This document shows, piece after piece, positions 26,755 through 38,600 of a stretch of DNA of 64,000 nt (positions within the stretch are counted from its first letter, which is position 1; every line of letters starts with the position of its first letter). A program made the translations under genes and the position numbers. The DNA is from Sipunculus nudus (taxonomy: Eukaryota; Annelida; Sipuncula; Golfingiida; Sipunculidae). The notes under the pieces are model-generated. The model worked only from the letters and a program-made list of their open reading frames with translations, was not told where the DNA came from and ran no database searches. The DNA is taken from contig CM049320.1 in the NCBI GenBank assembly GCA_026874595.1, positions 16,816,988-16,880,987 of the forward strand. The letters are read 5' to 3'.

Positions 26755-27520
26755 TCCAAATTATTCTTTGAGTTTTCAATCTGCTGGCTAAGTCTACAAA
26801 GTTTATATGGTCCTATCAGTGTACTATATCTGACCTTTGATTTTTTTCCTCTCCATACGAAATGTTTCATCATTGACATAACAATATCTATGAATGACTG
26901 AGGTGGTACATGCATATTGCATACATATATTACTTTGGATAAAGCTAATGTTCTACAAATTTCTGCCCTTCCTAACAATGTTAATTTTCTACTTGACCAT
27001 CACTTTTTCTCTCACATTATCAAAATTAAGTTTCTTACTGATATCTTTATTATTCGAGTGCCAGATGCCAAAATTTTTATTGCTCCTTTTGTCAGGTTAA
27101 CCCATTTACATGAAACTTGTTCTGGTGTACTATGTTTACTTGAACCTATCCAGGCTACCTCAGATTTATTATACATGCAGGGAAGAAAATTGTGAAAACC
27201 CATTTATAGTGCTAATTAATTGTTCAAATGAAGCTGTGTTCCTAATGAAAAAAGTTATGTCATCTGCGAAACAAGTCATTTTTAGTTCATATGCACCAAT
27301 CTGCACTCCCTGGATATTTTTATTTATACGAACTTGTTGTGTTAAGACTTCCAAAACTGATATAAACAAATATGGGGGATATTGGGTCTCCTTGTTAAGT
27401 ACCCCTAGATAACAAAAAGTATGGTGTTGTAAAACCATGTTAATAACACAGCTTTCCATGTTATTTGCAAAGTTTTTATCCAGTTAATGAACATTGGGCC
27501 AAAGCCAAAAGTCATGTTCA
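26755..27520 (-). mobile_element. Decayed non-LTR retrotransposon (LINE) reverse transcriptase, L1/Tx1-like
   Basis: On the minus strand, in broken frames, appear blocks in the order expected of a LINE reverse transcriptase: FGFGPMFINWIKTL at about 27510-27465, then EVLTQQVRINKNIQGVQIGA, the catalytic-site block CFADDITFF at about 27270, then NKSEVAWIGSSKHSTP, and further down LGRAEICRTLALSKVIY with HFVWRGKK. The order and motifs resemble L1/Tx1-type elements. Multiple frameshifts and stops show that it is dead. Both ends are undefined. Confidence 0.7.
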
Positions 27521-29111
27521 GCCTACCGGACGATGGATTGAACATGAATTTTGTCATGAAACTCCCCTGTGGCCACGCCTGTGAAATGCCTTTGATCTTG
27601 AACTGTTTGGAACCATGTCTAGTGTGTTCTATGGGGAGTCCATTTTCCATATGGTCATGTGAATCCTTGAGAAAATCCTTGACAAAAGTGATCGCAGCGT
27701 CATCTACGTACAACAACATGAACTACGCAGAAATATGCCAGGATGATCTGTAAATTGAGAAATAAAAATAATAACACCGTTATAAGTGAGTATCCGAGTT
27801 TTTTTTAATGCACAATAAGCCTACGTTAAAACGACAGATACGGAGAAGGCTGCATCCAACCCTATAAACGAATAAAAACAACAATAATAATAATAATATC
27901 ATCATAATAACTTTTATTCAACAAAAATAATCCCTCTCAAGACATAATTATAGAGTAAGCACATTGTGATTCATATAATTATTTGATAATGAAATAGAGA
28001 AGCAATGAACCCTTTAGCCTTCATTGCAAAACAGATCCAGCAATCTTTTATGTTCATTAAAATAGGTCACTGTTGACATTTTACTCCGCGTTCAATGTAT
28101 ATTATCATAACTACATGTCTGACAATGCCTGTATTTTTGGACCACAAGCCTTCTTTCTTCATAGTTTTGGTCTGATTTAGTTACAACTATGTATGTTGAC
28201 ATCAATATAGGTCTGTATTACGTATGCCATACAAAGTGTTTGATTAAATGCTTATTATATGTCTGTAATTTTGTCATTACAGTGAAATTGGTCTAATAAT
28301 CATAGTTCAGAAATAATACATGTTAACCCCCCTTGTGTGAGGTCATATTTAAAATCTTATTTAAACTTAATTTTTGTCTTGATGTAATAAAATTTTATCA
28401 CTGCCCACAACATTTCGGCCCTGTTTTGTTCAATCCTTGCAATCTTAAGGTAATATGTGTTTATAACTGAATCAAAATTATACAGTATAAAGCATATGTT
28501 TCAATGTAAAACACGAATTTACACACGACGAGAACAGTTCTTCTCACAGCTTATCTTTGTCACAAGGCTTGCAGCACAACCCCGGTGCTGTGGTTGGCTA
28601 CATATTCGAGGCTGATATTTTTGCCTGGGTTTCGCGATTACAAAATAACTATATTATCTAAAACAGCACTAGTTTTATATATTATAAAACATGATATAAA
28701 TATTTAAATTTATTAATAAATAGGTATAGAATAAGTTCCACGTTATCTCACTCATTTTTGTTATATTCTATATTATGACCCGGGTCAAAGTCGATATATC
28801 GTTGGTGATTATTGTATGTCGCGTGTTTTGTAGTAAGCAATGCTTGTTTGGGTCGGTTTCGATACCATCCTCAAAATAAAGGTTGCCGACAAATATTCTG
28901 TTTGCACATATACATCATCATTCCTTTCTTCTACTATAGGCCATCTCATTTGAAAGAGTGTCATTTTATTTTAATTCGCCACTCACGACTATCTCGAAAT
29001 AATATTAATAATATTAATATTAATAAAATTAATATCGTTACAAACAATAAGGCACCCTCAGTATGGTCGAAAGTCTGGTTTCAAAGAGATTTTATGGACC
29101 TGTCTCGATGA

Positions 29112-29300
29112 AGAAATAAGAAACTCTTAGTCTTGGACAGGCCTTCATGGGACCTGTTAACGGTGGGTGGAGAATTGTGCAAGGAGCAAAGTTCTTTGAA
29201 ATCTTATACGGACAGATCTTCAAGGGTTGAGGAATCACTTGCAAAGGTTAATCGAAGTTTGGACATGTATAACCACTTTTCTGTGTATACTATTTCAATC
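29112..29300 (+). pseudogene. Short protein-like fragment of unknown origin
   Basis: An open stretch reading LDRPSWDLLTVGGELCKEQS and then a charged helical segment (SRVEESLAKVNRSLD) continues, across a single TGA at 29109-29111, a frame that is open from about 28980. It runs into an (AT)n tract. It may be a decayed mobile-element ORF or an old exon. A GTTAAT donor follows the AAG of ESLAK. Nothing is recognised by family. Confidence 0.2.
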
Positions 29301-29328
29301 TGTAAAACAATGAACCAGCATTGCTATT

Positions 29329-29439
<111 letters not shown>

Positions 29440-30163
29440 GTATCCCCTGAAAATTTAAAAATATTACAGTTAAGTATCAGATTTTAAAAATAAGCTATTA
29501 TGATTCCAGTACATGTTAATTCTAAACCAGGTTTTGAGAAATGATATTTCGTAGTAAATTAAAAAATGGAACCTCAGTCTTTAATTCGATTTAAAAATAT
29601 ATTTCCAGTGTAAAGGTATTATTCTCTGAACCATTTTAACCATTACCACCTTGCCAAAAGTTTGGGGGATGTTTTCCCCGATCCCCGGTAAATTGACGCC
29701 CCTGTATACGGATGTTGATTGCAGTATCATAAATGTGCCAATTACATTTCTAGATAAGATTGGTTGATTGGCTTTCTTCACTCTTTGCATGACAATATAA
29801 TGATTTGACTAAGCATGATGAAAATTTTACTTCTCTAATGGTATTTTTAATATTCCTCTGTGTATCAAAGCTAAACACACTTTCATCATTGCTTGGTTAG
29901 TTTTCAAAGTCCTGAAATTGACAATACCCTAAATGGACCGCCGTTTTCTGAGATGTCTGGTTACAGTCGTTATGTCTGCATGCACACATAATATCATCCA
30001 ATATACTGCAACTGGGTCCGATTCTAGTCAAAATTCTTCGGCACGCTGGTGGGGGTTTGATCATTCATTATGCACTCTTGCCTAAATCAAATTCCAATAA
30101 TTCATTCTTTTATCATGCAAACCCCATAAAATACATACCATGTTAAACCTTATAAAATTACTG

Positions 30164-30164
<1 letters not shown>

Positions 30165-30209
<45 letters not shown>
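30165..30209. repeat. (AT)n microsatellite
   Basis: About 22 AT units. Confidence 0.95.
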
Positions 30210-30213
<4 letters not shown>

Positions 30214-30777
30214 GTATCTCTATCTCATCAAAGACGTTCGATATTGTAAATTTAAATAAAAAAATTTTTAACTATTATTATCATCGTTGCAGTTAGCATG
30301 AACATATCCCCTGTCAATTTTTTGGTTTCTGACCTATCGTGAAACTTTCATGCTAAAAATGCAAATTTTACTCAAAGAAATACCCTTCCGAGTAAAAGAA
30401 AGCACGTAACCTTTTTTTTACAGTAACATTTTCGGTAAAAGAAAAAGACTATTTTTAGAAAACTATTTAGCTTTATGGGTATGATGTATGTGAATTGTCG
30501 TAACCGAGAAATATCCTTTAAATTTAGGTCAGTGGAATGTTTTCATATAACAATTTCATTAAAAAAAACTAAAAAAAGGGTGTACGGGTGTCTCTTCTAG
30601 AGTATGCCCAATATACAGGTGTGAGCGACTGTAAGACCAAATGCAATATGACAGGGCCGGGATAAATTGTGTCACACTCAAATGAATTGAAATGCCATTA
30701 ATATGTGGCTTTCTTTTTTTCTAATAATATAAGATTTTAGCTTTTAACTCATGCGAAGATAATGTTTTTTTCTGCAG

Positions 30778-30864
30778 AGAGGAAATTTGACCAATGGTGT
30801 GAGAGGGGTGCCTCCGCCACACTTTGACCTGGAAGGTGGCGCCATCCAGAGACTGAGGGAATAA
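30778..30864 (+). CDS. Weak candidate terminal exon
   Basis: A strong acceptor (TTTTTTCTGCAG, ending 30777) is followed by 28 codons (start RGNLTNGVRGVPPPHFDLEG, end AIQRLRE) and TAA, in a GC-richer patch. The phase would fit a donor at about 29247 in the fragment upstream, which could be chance. The minus strand is also open here. No family is recognised. Confidence 0.2.
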   Translation, partial: RGNLTNGVRGVPPPHFDLEGGAIQRLRE

Positions 30865-33369
30865 TTGACTCAAGTTCTCAAACCAATCACAGAAGCCGCC
30901 ACTTTCACGGCATTTTAAATAATGTTTAAGCCCGTCTCTCATCCCCATATGCTGGAAGGGTCAAAATTTGTTCAGGTCTTTATGAAACACGTCTTTATTT
31001 ACAAATATAACATTTAGTAGAAATAGTGCGTCATTTTTACCTCAGCAATTATCATATTCATATGAATAAAACGCCATCTGGTTATGAATATAATATTCCT
31101 CAATTATTACATTTATCATTACTACAAAATCAGTGGTTAATTTCTCTCTCTCCTGACTAAAAGGTTGTATGTCCACACTGCTTGCTTTTTTGTATACTAG
31201 GTAATGGAAATATAACCCAACGTTTTAAACAGGATTCAATGATATTTTATGGGAAGAAAGACTCAGGTATATGAAAGAATCTGACACTTGGGGTAAACAC
31301 ATAGTTTTGGGGGGACTCTTGTTAGTCTCCGGTCCAATGGTCTTGGCCTTAAACTAACCCGTCTCAACTTTTTCACAGCAGTCAGCAGTTTTTTTTCACA
31401 AGAACGAAGTCATATCTATAAAATTTAGAAAAATATTGTATGTGTGTGCAAGCGTGGGGTGAAGCCGTCATGAATTTTATTAATCACAAGGAACAATTTC
31501 TGAAGAACAAGTAAGCAATGCCACTCCCTTTTCAGGGAACATGCTCATAATTTAAATGTTCTCAGGATTAATATTAAACAAGTAAATTCGTGGAATTAAT
31601 GTCCAAAGCTTTGGGCTCTTGTTGTCTTTCATGCTTGATAAGCAACCAAAATTATGAATTGTGGAGATAATCTTGAGGGTAACATTAAAACTAAAACACA
31701 TGGAGAAATAGGACTAAAATCCACATGACATGTTGTGACATCTTCAGGCGAACATAAAAACTAAAACACTGAGAAATTTGACCAAAATTTTAGATTTTTT
31801 TTTTTTTGCTAGAGAAATATTTTTCAGACACTCCAAATCCAATCCCAACCGAGGTATGCCTGAGAGCAATCACTGATCCAAATTTGAATGAAATCTGATA
31901 AAATTTAGAAAAGTTATCACACAGGAAAACAAGTGACCTATAGGTCATGACGCTCAGCTGCAAAGCATGACCTGCGACATCATGGGCTGAGATTCACAAC
32001 TTCCAGTTAAATTTTGAAGACCCAATTTGCCAATATGTTGAAATTTTCTACGACAACAGAAATATATATCACTTGTGTCTGGTTAAAACACAGTGAATTT
32101 ATGGTCAGAGGAAAAATATTGATTGTTAAGCTATCAGCAACTATTCATAGAGCTTGCTTGATACCTGTCAGTCTCAAAAGGAACACCACAAAGGGCAAAT
32201 ATAAGATCAACATATATAGCAAAAATCAAGGAAATCCATGCAAGAATTATTGAGAAATGGGTGCTTCTGTTTAAATTTTATTGAATACAAGCCAACTGTA
32301 CTGCACCTGTATAAATGATGGTAATATTTATTAAGAAATATTTGACCTAATCCTTTGCAAGATAAGATTAATATACTTCCAACTGCATTCACTTTAACAG
32401 TTCTTGAGATAATATGATCAAAAGGAATATGGTTGCCCGGTGGCCATATTCAACTTCTGACAGGTCTGAAATCAGACAACAAACATTCTTTAAATTGGAT
32501 CAAACATTAAAGAAAAATCACTGAAACTGCACTGAAAAAAGGATTTCTAAGGTGGCTAACTGGCAGACATAATGGATTTCTGACAATTCAGACATTTGAT
32601 ATCACACATCCTCCAATAAGAGACGAAACTTGGGGCCAATTCTCCAAAGGATGGTACAGTAATGAATGTCCAAAACAAATCAAAAGGCATGTTAAGGCCC
32701 TCATATCAGATTTATAGATAAGCAAATGTAAAAAGTGTAAGTCTAATATTTTTTATTATAACTCTGCTTTTCAATGGGGTCAGCAGGGTAGGTAAACTGC
32801 AAAACCTGAAAGAAAGGAAATGCAGAAAGCATGACTAAGAGTCTTGTAATGAAAAAAAGCCATCCTTAATCCAGGTACATATCCACATATTATGAGAACA
32901 AACACTTGCTTTTATATGTGGTGATTTATATATAAATATTCCGATATCTAGGAAACTAAGTTTATTGCTATGATCCATAAAATAAACTACAAAATGTTCC
33001 CATCATCTTATAAATCAGTAGCTAAACCTTAATACTGTACTCTCATAGTCTTAATGCCTGGCTGAAGCATTCCGACAACTGTGTTTTTGTTATGCAGTAA
33101 CGAGGTACTTATCACTCAGCCTTATCACTTAATAGGCTGATACAAAAGGGAGTCATATGTCACCAGTGTCACTCACAATTACAGCGACACAGTGAGATGT
33201 CCCAGCTAGATTGCTATGGTTATATATAAAAGAAAAATAGAGATGGTCTACAAAATAATTTATTGCGAACATCCCTGACCAATGACCTTGGCCTTTTGCC
33301 CACATGTCAACTGGATTCTTTCTAAATGATGGGTAACTACTAACTACTTAAATCTGGTGTAATTACTTG

Positions 33370-34440
33370 GCAACCAATGAGTAAATAACTTTGACCTGCA
33401 ACCTTAACCTTCTGACCAGCTGACCCTAAAATCAATCAGTTATTTCTTCAAGCAAAAAGACCCATAAATATGAAGTTTGGATCAAATTGAGTGATGCATA
33501 GATGTGGCATATGTGAAAGACTGAAGGTTTGGGTTGAACAGTTTCACCAGAAATATGTTCACAAGCATTTAGAACAATTAAGTATTGTGTCCTTGACCTT
33601 TGACCTTTTGAACTCAACATCAATAGGCTTCTTCCCCTATTGGTAGGTAAGCCATATATGTCAGATGGAAGGTATAGATTGAAATGTTTGCCTGAAAATG
33701 TCTCCACATTAGAAGAGGGTGCGGTGAACTTGACCTTTGACCTCAAAATTAACAGGTCTTTTCCCCTGTTGGCAGAGAATCGATATCAGTGCTGGAAGGT
33801 TTGGAATAAAAAGTCCAGCTTGAAATGTGTCCACAACCTTTTAAAAAAATATGTTAACAAGCATTTAGAACAATATTGTGACCTTGACCTTTGACCTTTT
33901 GAACTCAACATCAATAGGCTTCTTCCTCTATTGGTAGGTAAGCCATATATGACAGATGGAAAGTATAGATTGAAAAGTTTGCCTGAAAATGACTCCATGC
34001 AAGAAGAGGGTGCTGTGAACTTGACCTTTGACCTCAAAATCAACAGGTCTTTTCCCCCTGTTGGCAGAGAAGCGATGTCAGTGCTGAAAGGTTTGGAATG
34101 AAAGGTCTAGCTTGAAATGTGTCCACAACCTTTTCAAAGAAGTGGATCCTGTGACCCTGACCTTGTGACCTCAACATCTATAGGATTCTTCTCCCACTTA
34201 GTAGGTGAGCTATATGTGAAAGATCAAAGAAATGGGATGAAAGGTTTGGCTTAAAATGCATCCACAGGCTTTTCAAAGAAGTTGGTTCTGTGACCTTGAC
34301 CTTTGACCTTGTGACCTCAAAATAATTATGGTTCTTCCCCTGTTGGTAGGTGAGCTGTGTGTGAAAGATGGAAGGTTTGGGATGAAAATTTTGGCTAAAA
34401 GAATTATTTCTGGGGGGTGCAAACACACCCCATAACTTCG
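33370..34440. repeat. Tandem repeat array carrying TGACCTTTGACCT motifs
   Basis: Six or more diverged units of roughly 130-160 bp are arranged partly as a ~296-bp higher-order repeat (compare ACAAGCATTT at 33561 and 33857). Each unit has a TGACCTT-rich box followed by (A/T)TTGGTAGGT or GTTGGCAGAG. Five perfect TGACCTTTGACCT sites lie at 33594, 33731, 33885, 34022 and 34297. Confidence 0.8.
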
Positions 34441-34628
34441 AGAATATAGGTTGCAGTGACCTAATTTCAGGTTTGCACGGAGATCTTTTTAGAACCTCTA
34501 AGACTGCATAGGGTTCATGGCCCTAGCCCCTACGGTTACGATTTGTGTCCTGCTAACGGCCGGACGGAAGGATTACGGACAAAGACCCATCGCTATAGCC
34601 CAGCATGACTGAAAGTCAGCTGAGCTAA
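34440..34628. repeat. Dispersed repeat, copy left of the DDOST last exon
   Basis: Diverged direct match to 35865-36050: both share a GTGACC-AATTTCAGGTTTG-like start, a TGCTAAC box, GGACAAAG(A/G)ACC, and end in AGTCAGCT(G/C)AGCTAAAAA. Confidence 0.5.
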
Positions 34629-34691
34629 AAAACCAGACGAACAGGCACAAACCCGAATCAATGTCCCCCGCATCCACGTAGCCGGGACAAT

Positions 34692-35128
34692 AAGTAAACA
34701 CAAAAGTTTACGTAAAAAATTTTTATTTCAAAGACTGCCATACAAGATCTTCCATCATAACACATCATAAAGTGCTGAGATATAAACATCACCACATCTA
34801 GGCTTTCGAACACTTACAATTCTTTCCTTCCTAAAGCCTCCTTGTCATAATGACTATGTTAAATTACAATACCAACTTTACTTCATTAAATCACCAAAGC
34901 ACTGTATTGGACTTTCACACGATCATTTCTACCTGTCTTTTTTATAATTAATTACACTTCATATCCATTTCATATCTTAAAGAGTCCAACTGGTCTACTT
35001 AGGAAAGCATGTTCACCAAAATGCTGACACATGGATTTTTTTTATCTTATCAAAAGGAAATCTGTTTTCCAGTTGCCCCTTTATTTTTACTTTAGTTGGT
35101 TTTCAAGCAGCGATATTTACTCTGCATT
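34692..35128. repeat. Counterpart of the 15.47-15.93 kb repeat, in or near the DDOST 3' UTR
   Basis: Shares long blocks such as CTTCCATCATAACACATCAT and AAAGCATGTTCACCA with 15470-15930. It lies 410-850 nt after the DDOST stop codon, so it may be transcribed as part of the 3' UTR. The left border coincides with the end of the 3.1-kb insertion. Confidence 0.65.
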
Positions 35129-35266
35129 TGAGCTACTGAAACAATACTCATCCCACAACAGTGCTTTTCTCTTCCTTGCAACATTAATATTTCCCTTCCA
35201 TTATCACAATTCTCTTATTTCGTCTCCATATTCATCAGCAAAAAGGTATATCCACTGATCTCTTTT

Positions 35267-35272
35267 TTATTT
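35267..35272 (-). terminator. Candidate polyadenylation signal for DDOST (AATAAA)
   Basis: AATAAA on the minus strand about 265 nt after the stop codon. Other AATAAA words lie further down at about 35080-35085 and 34725, so more than one 3' end is possible. Which is used cannot be told from sequence alone. Confidence 0.35.
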
Positions 35273-35536
35273 AAGGACTTAGTCTAAGGAGATCATCCCT
35301 CTTTTCTATTACAGCTAGTCTTAAACCAATTCTCTCGTCACTTTATCACAATGAGATCCATCCTCAAAGTTCAAGCTCAAACTCAAGAACATATGCGTTT
35401 TCTGTTTAGTTCTTTTTCTTATGAGTCAAATACCTTAAAACTTACAGGACACAACTTTCCTATTATTAATTACATATCTCAACATGATGGTACAAAATGA
35501 GTGTAATCAGTGCATGGTCAGTCTTCATGGCGGTCA

Positions 35537-35692
35537 CTATTCAGCCTTTTCTTTTGTGGGATCCTTGAAATGTAAGAACACTAGACTGAAGATGAAGACT
35601 CCAAACATCATACTGAACGAGCTCAGGTAGTAAGGGTATGCCGACTGTATGAACCGCTCGTACTGAACGTGTGTGAATGGTCGCACTGACAC
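35537..35692 (-). CDS. DDOST: DDOST exon 10 (C-terminal membrane segment and stop)
   Basis: 156 nt including TAG at 35539-35537, acceptor CATTTCAG. Encodes [20 protein letters not shown], the membrane helix [18 protein letters not shown], and a short polar tail. This is the usual end of OST48: one transmembrane helix with a small cytosolic tail. Confidence 0.94.
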   Translation of the reverse strand: MSVRPFTHVQYERFIQSAYPYYLSSFSMMFGVFIFSLVFLHFKDPTKEKAE

Positions 35693-38600
35693 CTGAAATG
35701 AAAACGGTGATACAAATCTGAAATTTCTGGCATGTACATAGGACATATATACAAGAATGGTTATATCAAATATGAAAAGATTAACAACAGGGGTATTCAA
35801 AGTGGGCAGTTTTGAAGTGTAACAATAGGTTTTTCCTGGAAAACGGATGTTTTGCCTTAATTTCTCAAAGGAACTAAGTCACCATGACCCAGTTTCAGGT
35901 TTGGTAGGAGAACTTAGGGGCATCTAACTCTGTAATATTTTCGATTTGTATGTCTAACAGTTTCAAAATGTGCCCTGCTAACAGACATCTTGCAGGACAA
36001 AGGACCATGACTATAGGTTAGATGACTTAATGTCAGCTCAGCTAAAAATAGCCTTCCAAATTAGATTTTACCTGAACTGTTAAATACACGCTCTCCACTC
36101 TTCAAACTCATAGTCAAGAGTTGTGATTTCTACCACAGTAATTATGCTTTGTTAAAATTGCTGTTGTTTGTCAATTCATGTGCTTTGCTGGGCATTCTGA
36201 TCTCCAAACAAAATTAGACTAAACCATCGACCAACACAATTTGTACCAGATATGCTAACAAACAGATATATTGGTAGAAACATCTCTGTGTTTTACATAG
36301 ATTTCTAATGGTAGATGAACAGTTTTATTAGGAATAAAACCAGGAAAATGTACATGAAGGTTGCTTATACCTCTATTAAATTTAAAGGTCTGAACCAAGT
36401 TTTGCTGCAAGGCTTTCAAGCTATTTTAATGTATACTGTGTACGAATCCTTATTTTGTAATGATGGTATTGGGCTTAAAAGTATTACTAAGTCTTCCAAT
36501 GTGCCCTCAGCAAAATGTAATTAAACTTCAATGATATACAGGGCTTACTGAAATGCAGGATAAGCATCTCTGAGACTCAAAATCTATTACGGAGGCTCAG
36601 TTATGAGGGTCTAAGCATCTGACAGGATACTCAAATTTCTAGCTTAAGGATCTTGTAGAGGTCAATGACTATTACTGACGGACTCAAATGAACCTGTCAG
36701 TATTATACACATGGCGCTGATAACCGAGGCTTACATTTCGCTATAAGCATATATTCATATAATGACACAATTTCATATAATGGTATGATAATTACAAATT
36801 CAAAATTGAACATCCATCATCTACCCTTTAGACACTCTAAACTCAGATGGGACTCCCCAAAATTGTTGCCTGAACGTCCAGGACTATTCAAAATTTTTTC
36901 CTATTGAAAGCCCTGATTTATTAAGTATTAGACTCCCTGTCATGTAGTACAGTGAAGAGTTGTAAATATCAACTGTGATCACAGACTTCTACGAAGCAAA
37001 GAAAAGTATATTGTAAATATGTATTTGTCACAGATAGACTGCTGAAGTGTACTACTGACAAGAAAAGAATATATGTCTAATGATTTGCACTGTTCAGATG
37101 AGAAGCATAAAAAAGTAAACCCTTGTTGTGTCAAACTTATGCACGAGGAGTTCTTTTTATTCTCTCGTCATTGGCTATTACAACATGAAAGAAAGTGTCA
37201 GAAAATTAAATTTCCAAAAATCTTGCAAAGGGAATTCCATAAATTTCTGAAATCAGAAAATTTAAAACAACTGCTGAATATTTTATTATAATTATTCCTT
37301 AGATTACTCACCTGTGTTGTGCTGAACAAATGTGTGTATCCCATGCGATTGTAGTCCACTCTGAACTGGTACACTCCATAAACGTCAGGCAGCTTGAACT
37401 TGGCGACAAAGTTGCGTCCAGTTGACTTGAGGGTAGTGCAGACAAATGGGTCGATGCGGACAAATTCCAGCTGAACGTCCTTGGCCTTGAAAGGTTCCCA
37501 CTGGCCTCCCTTCAGTTCTTCGATTTCAATGGTGTATTCCTGAAATTTATTACGAAATTTAACCGCAAGAATATCACCTCAGAAATTATTTTCAAAAGCA
37601 TTTCAAGGAGTTCTATGGATGAGACATAAGCATATTTTAAAATTTGTTCAGAAATATATTTTTACTGTTTTAGTCAAACTCAACAATTTTTCCGACTCAT
37701 TTATTACATTAGAAAATCCAGTTGGTAGAGGCTGATTCATTGTGTCTGTCCATCTTTCTCTTTGCATAATTGTTTTGTCTGTAACCAAGATGCATAAAAG
37801 GTTCAATTAGTTTCCACCTGATATACCCATAGAAAAAATCAGCACCCTTAAAACAATATGCTGACATTAATGTGGGTTGCCTTTTTGTTTTGGTGGGTTT
37901 TAAATTTGTGATATTTGCAAAAAAATTATTGTGGAAAATAAAACTTGTAAATTAGAGGTCCCATCATTAAAGACAAAGTTAAAATGTTAAAATAGATTAG
38001 CATAATGAATAAAAATATATCATGTAAGTTCAAAGATTTATTTTTAAATGATATAAGATCTTTCCAATTGTGTGCCTTTAACAAAACATTTTCTTTTGTT
38101 AATAAAGATTTTGATATCATTCATTCCCATAATAATGGTTTAACTCTTTGTACAGGTACTTAGTAAAATTGTGAAACTGAAACACTGAAAGGGTAGAAAT
38201 CACGACACTTTAACCCTGTGAATATAAAGGTAAATATAGTTTTTAAAATACAAACAAGACAGTTTTGATCTAACAATGAAAACACCCTGGTATCCTACTT
38301 ACAACATCGTCCATGATGGTGTAAGCCTGAGGAGGCTGCTTCTCTCCCTGCAGATGGTGACTGACTTTGCCGACACGCAGAACTCCCTTTTCCTTAAACA
38401 CCCACTGTGACAGACTGGTCGCCAGCTCCTGGTTTCCAGAGGTGTCAAACCTTTAAAGGGAAAGAAGAATATAGATTTATATCAATATAACTGCAACCAT
38501 TCAGAAATATTTCTATTATGGCTTATTTCCTTTTTACAGCACTTTGGTTTTGACAGATGAATATGTGTAATTTAAGTTGTACTAATTCTTTGAATAATCA

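Larger units (their letters stand above)
31587..34691. mobile_element. ~3.1-kb insertion flanked by a 7-bp direct repeat
   Basis: AAGTAAA occurs at 31580-31586 and 34692-34698, and the 15.4-kb paralogue is continuous across the same point. The ends of the insertion resemble the two ends of the short repeat at 41925-42130 (a CAGACACTCCAAA box early on and an AAACCC(A/G)AATCAATGTC box near the right end). The insertion may therefore be a long member of that family, with a tandem array inside. No coding capacity was recognised. Confidence 0.55.

Noticed and set aside
27487-27753. Open frames on both strands in a GC-richer patch next to the LINE remnant
   Set aside because: Neither strand gives a recognisable domain. 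It may be the upstream part of the LINE or another relic, and it cannot be assigned.
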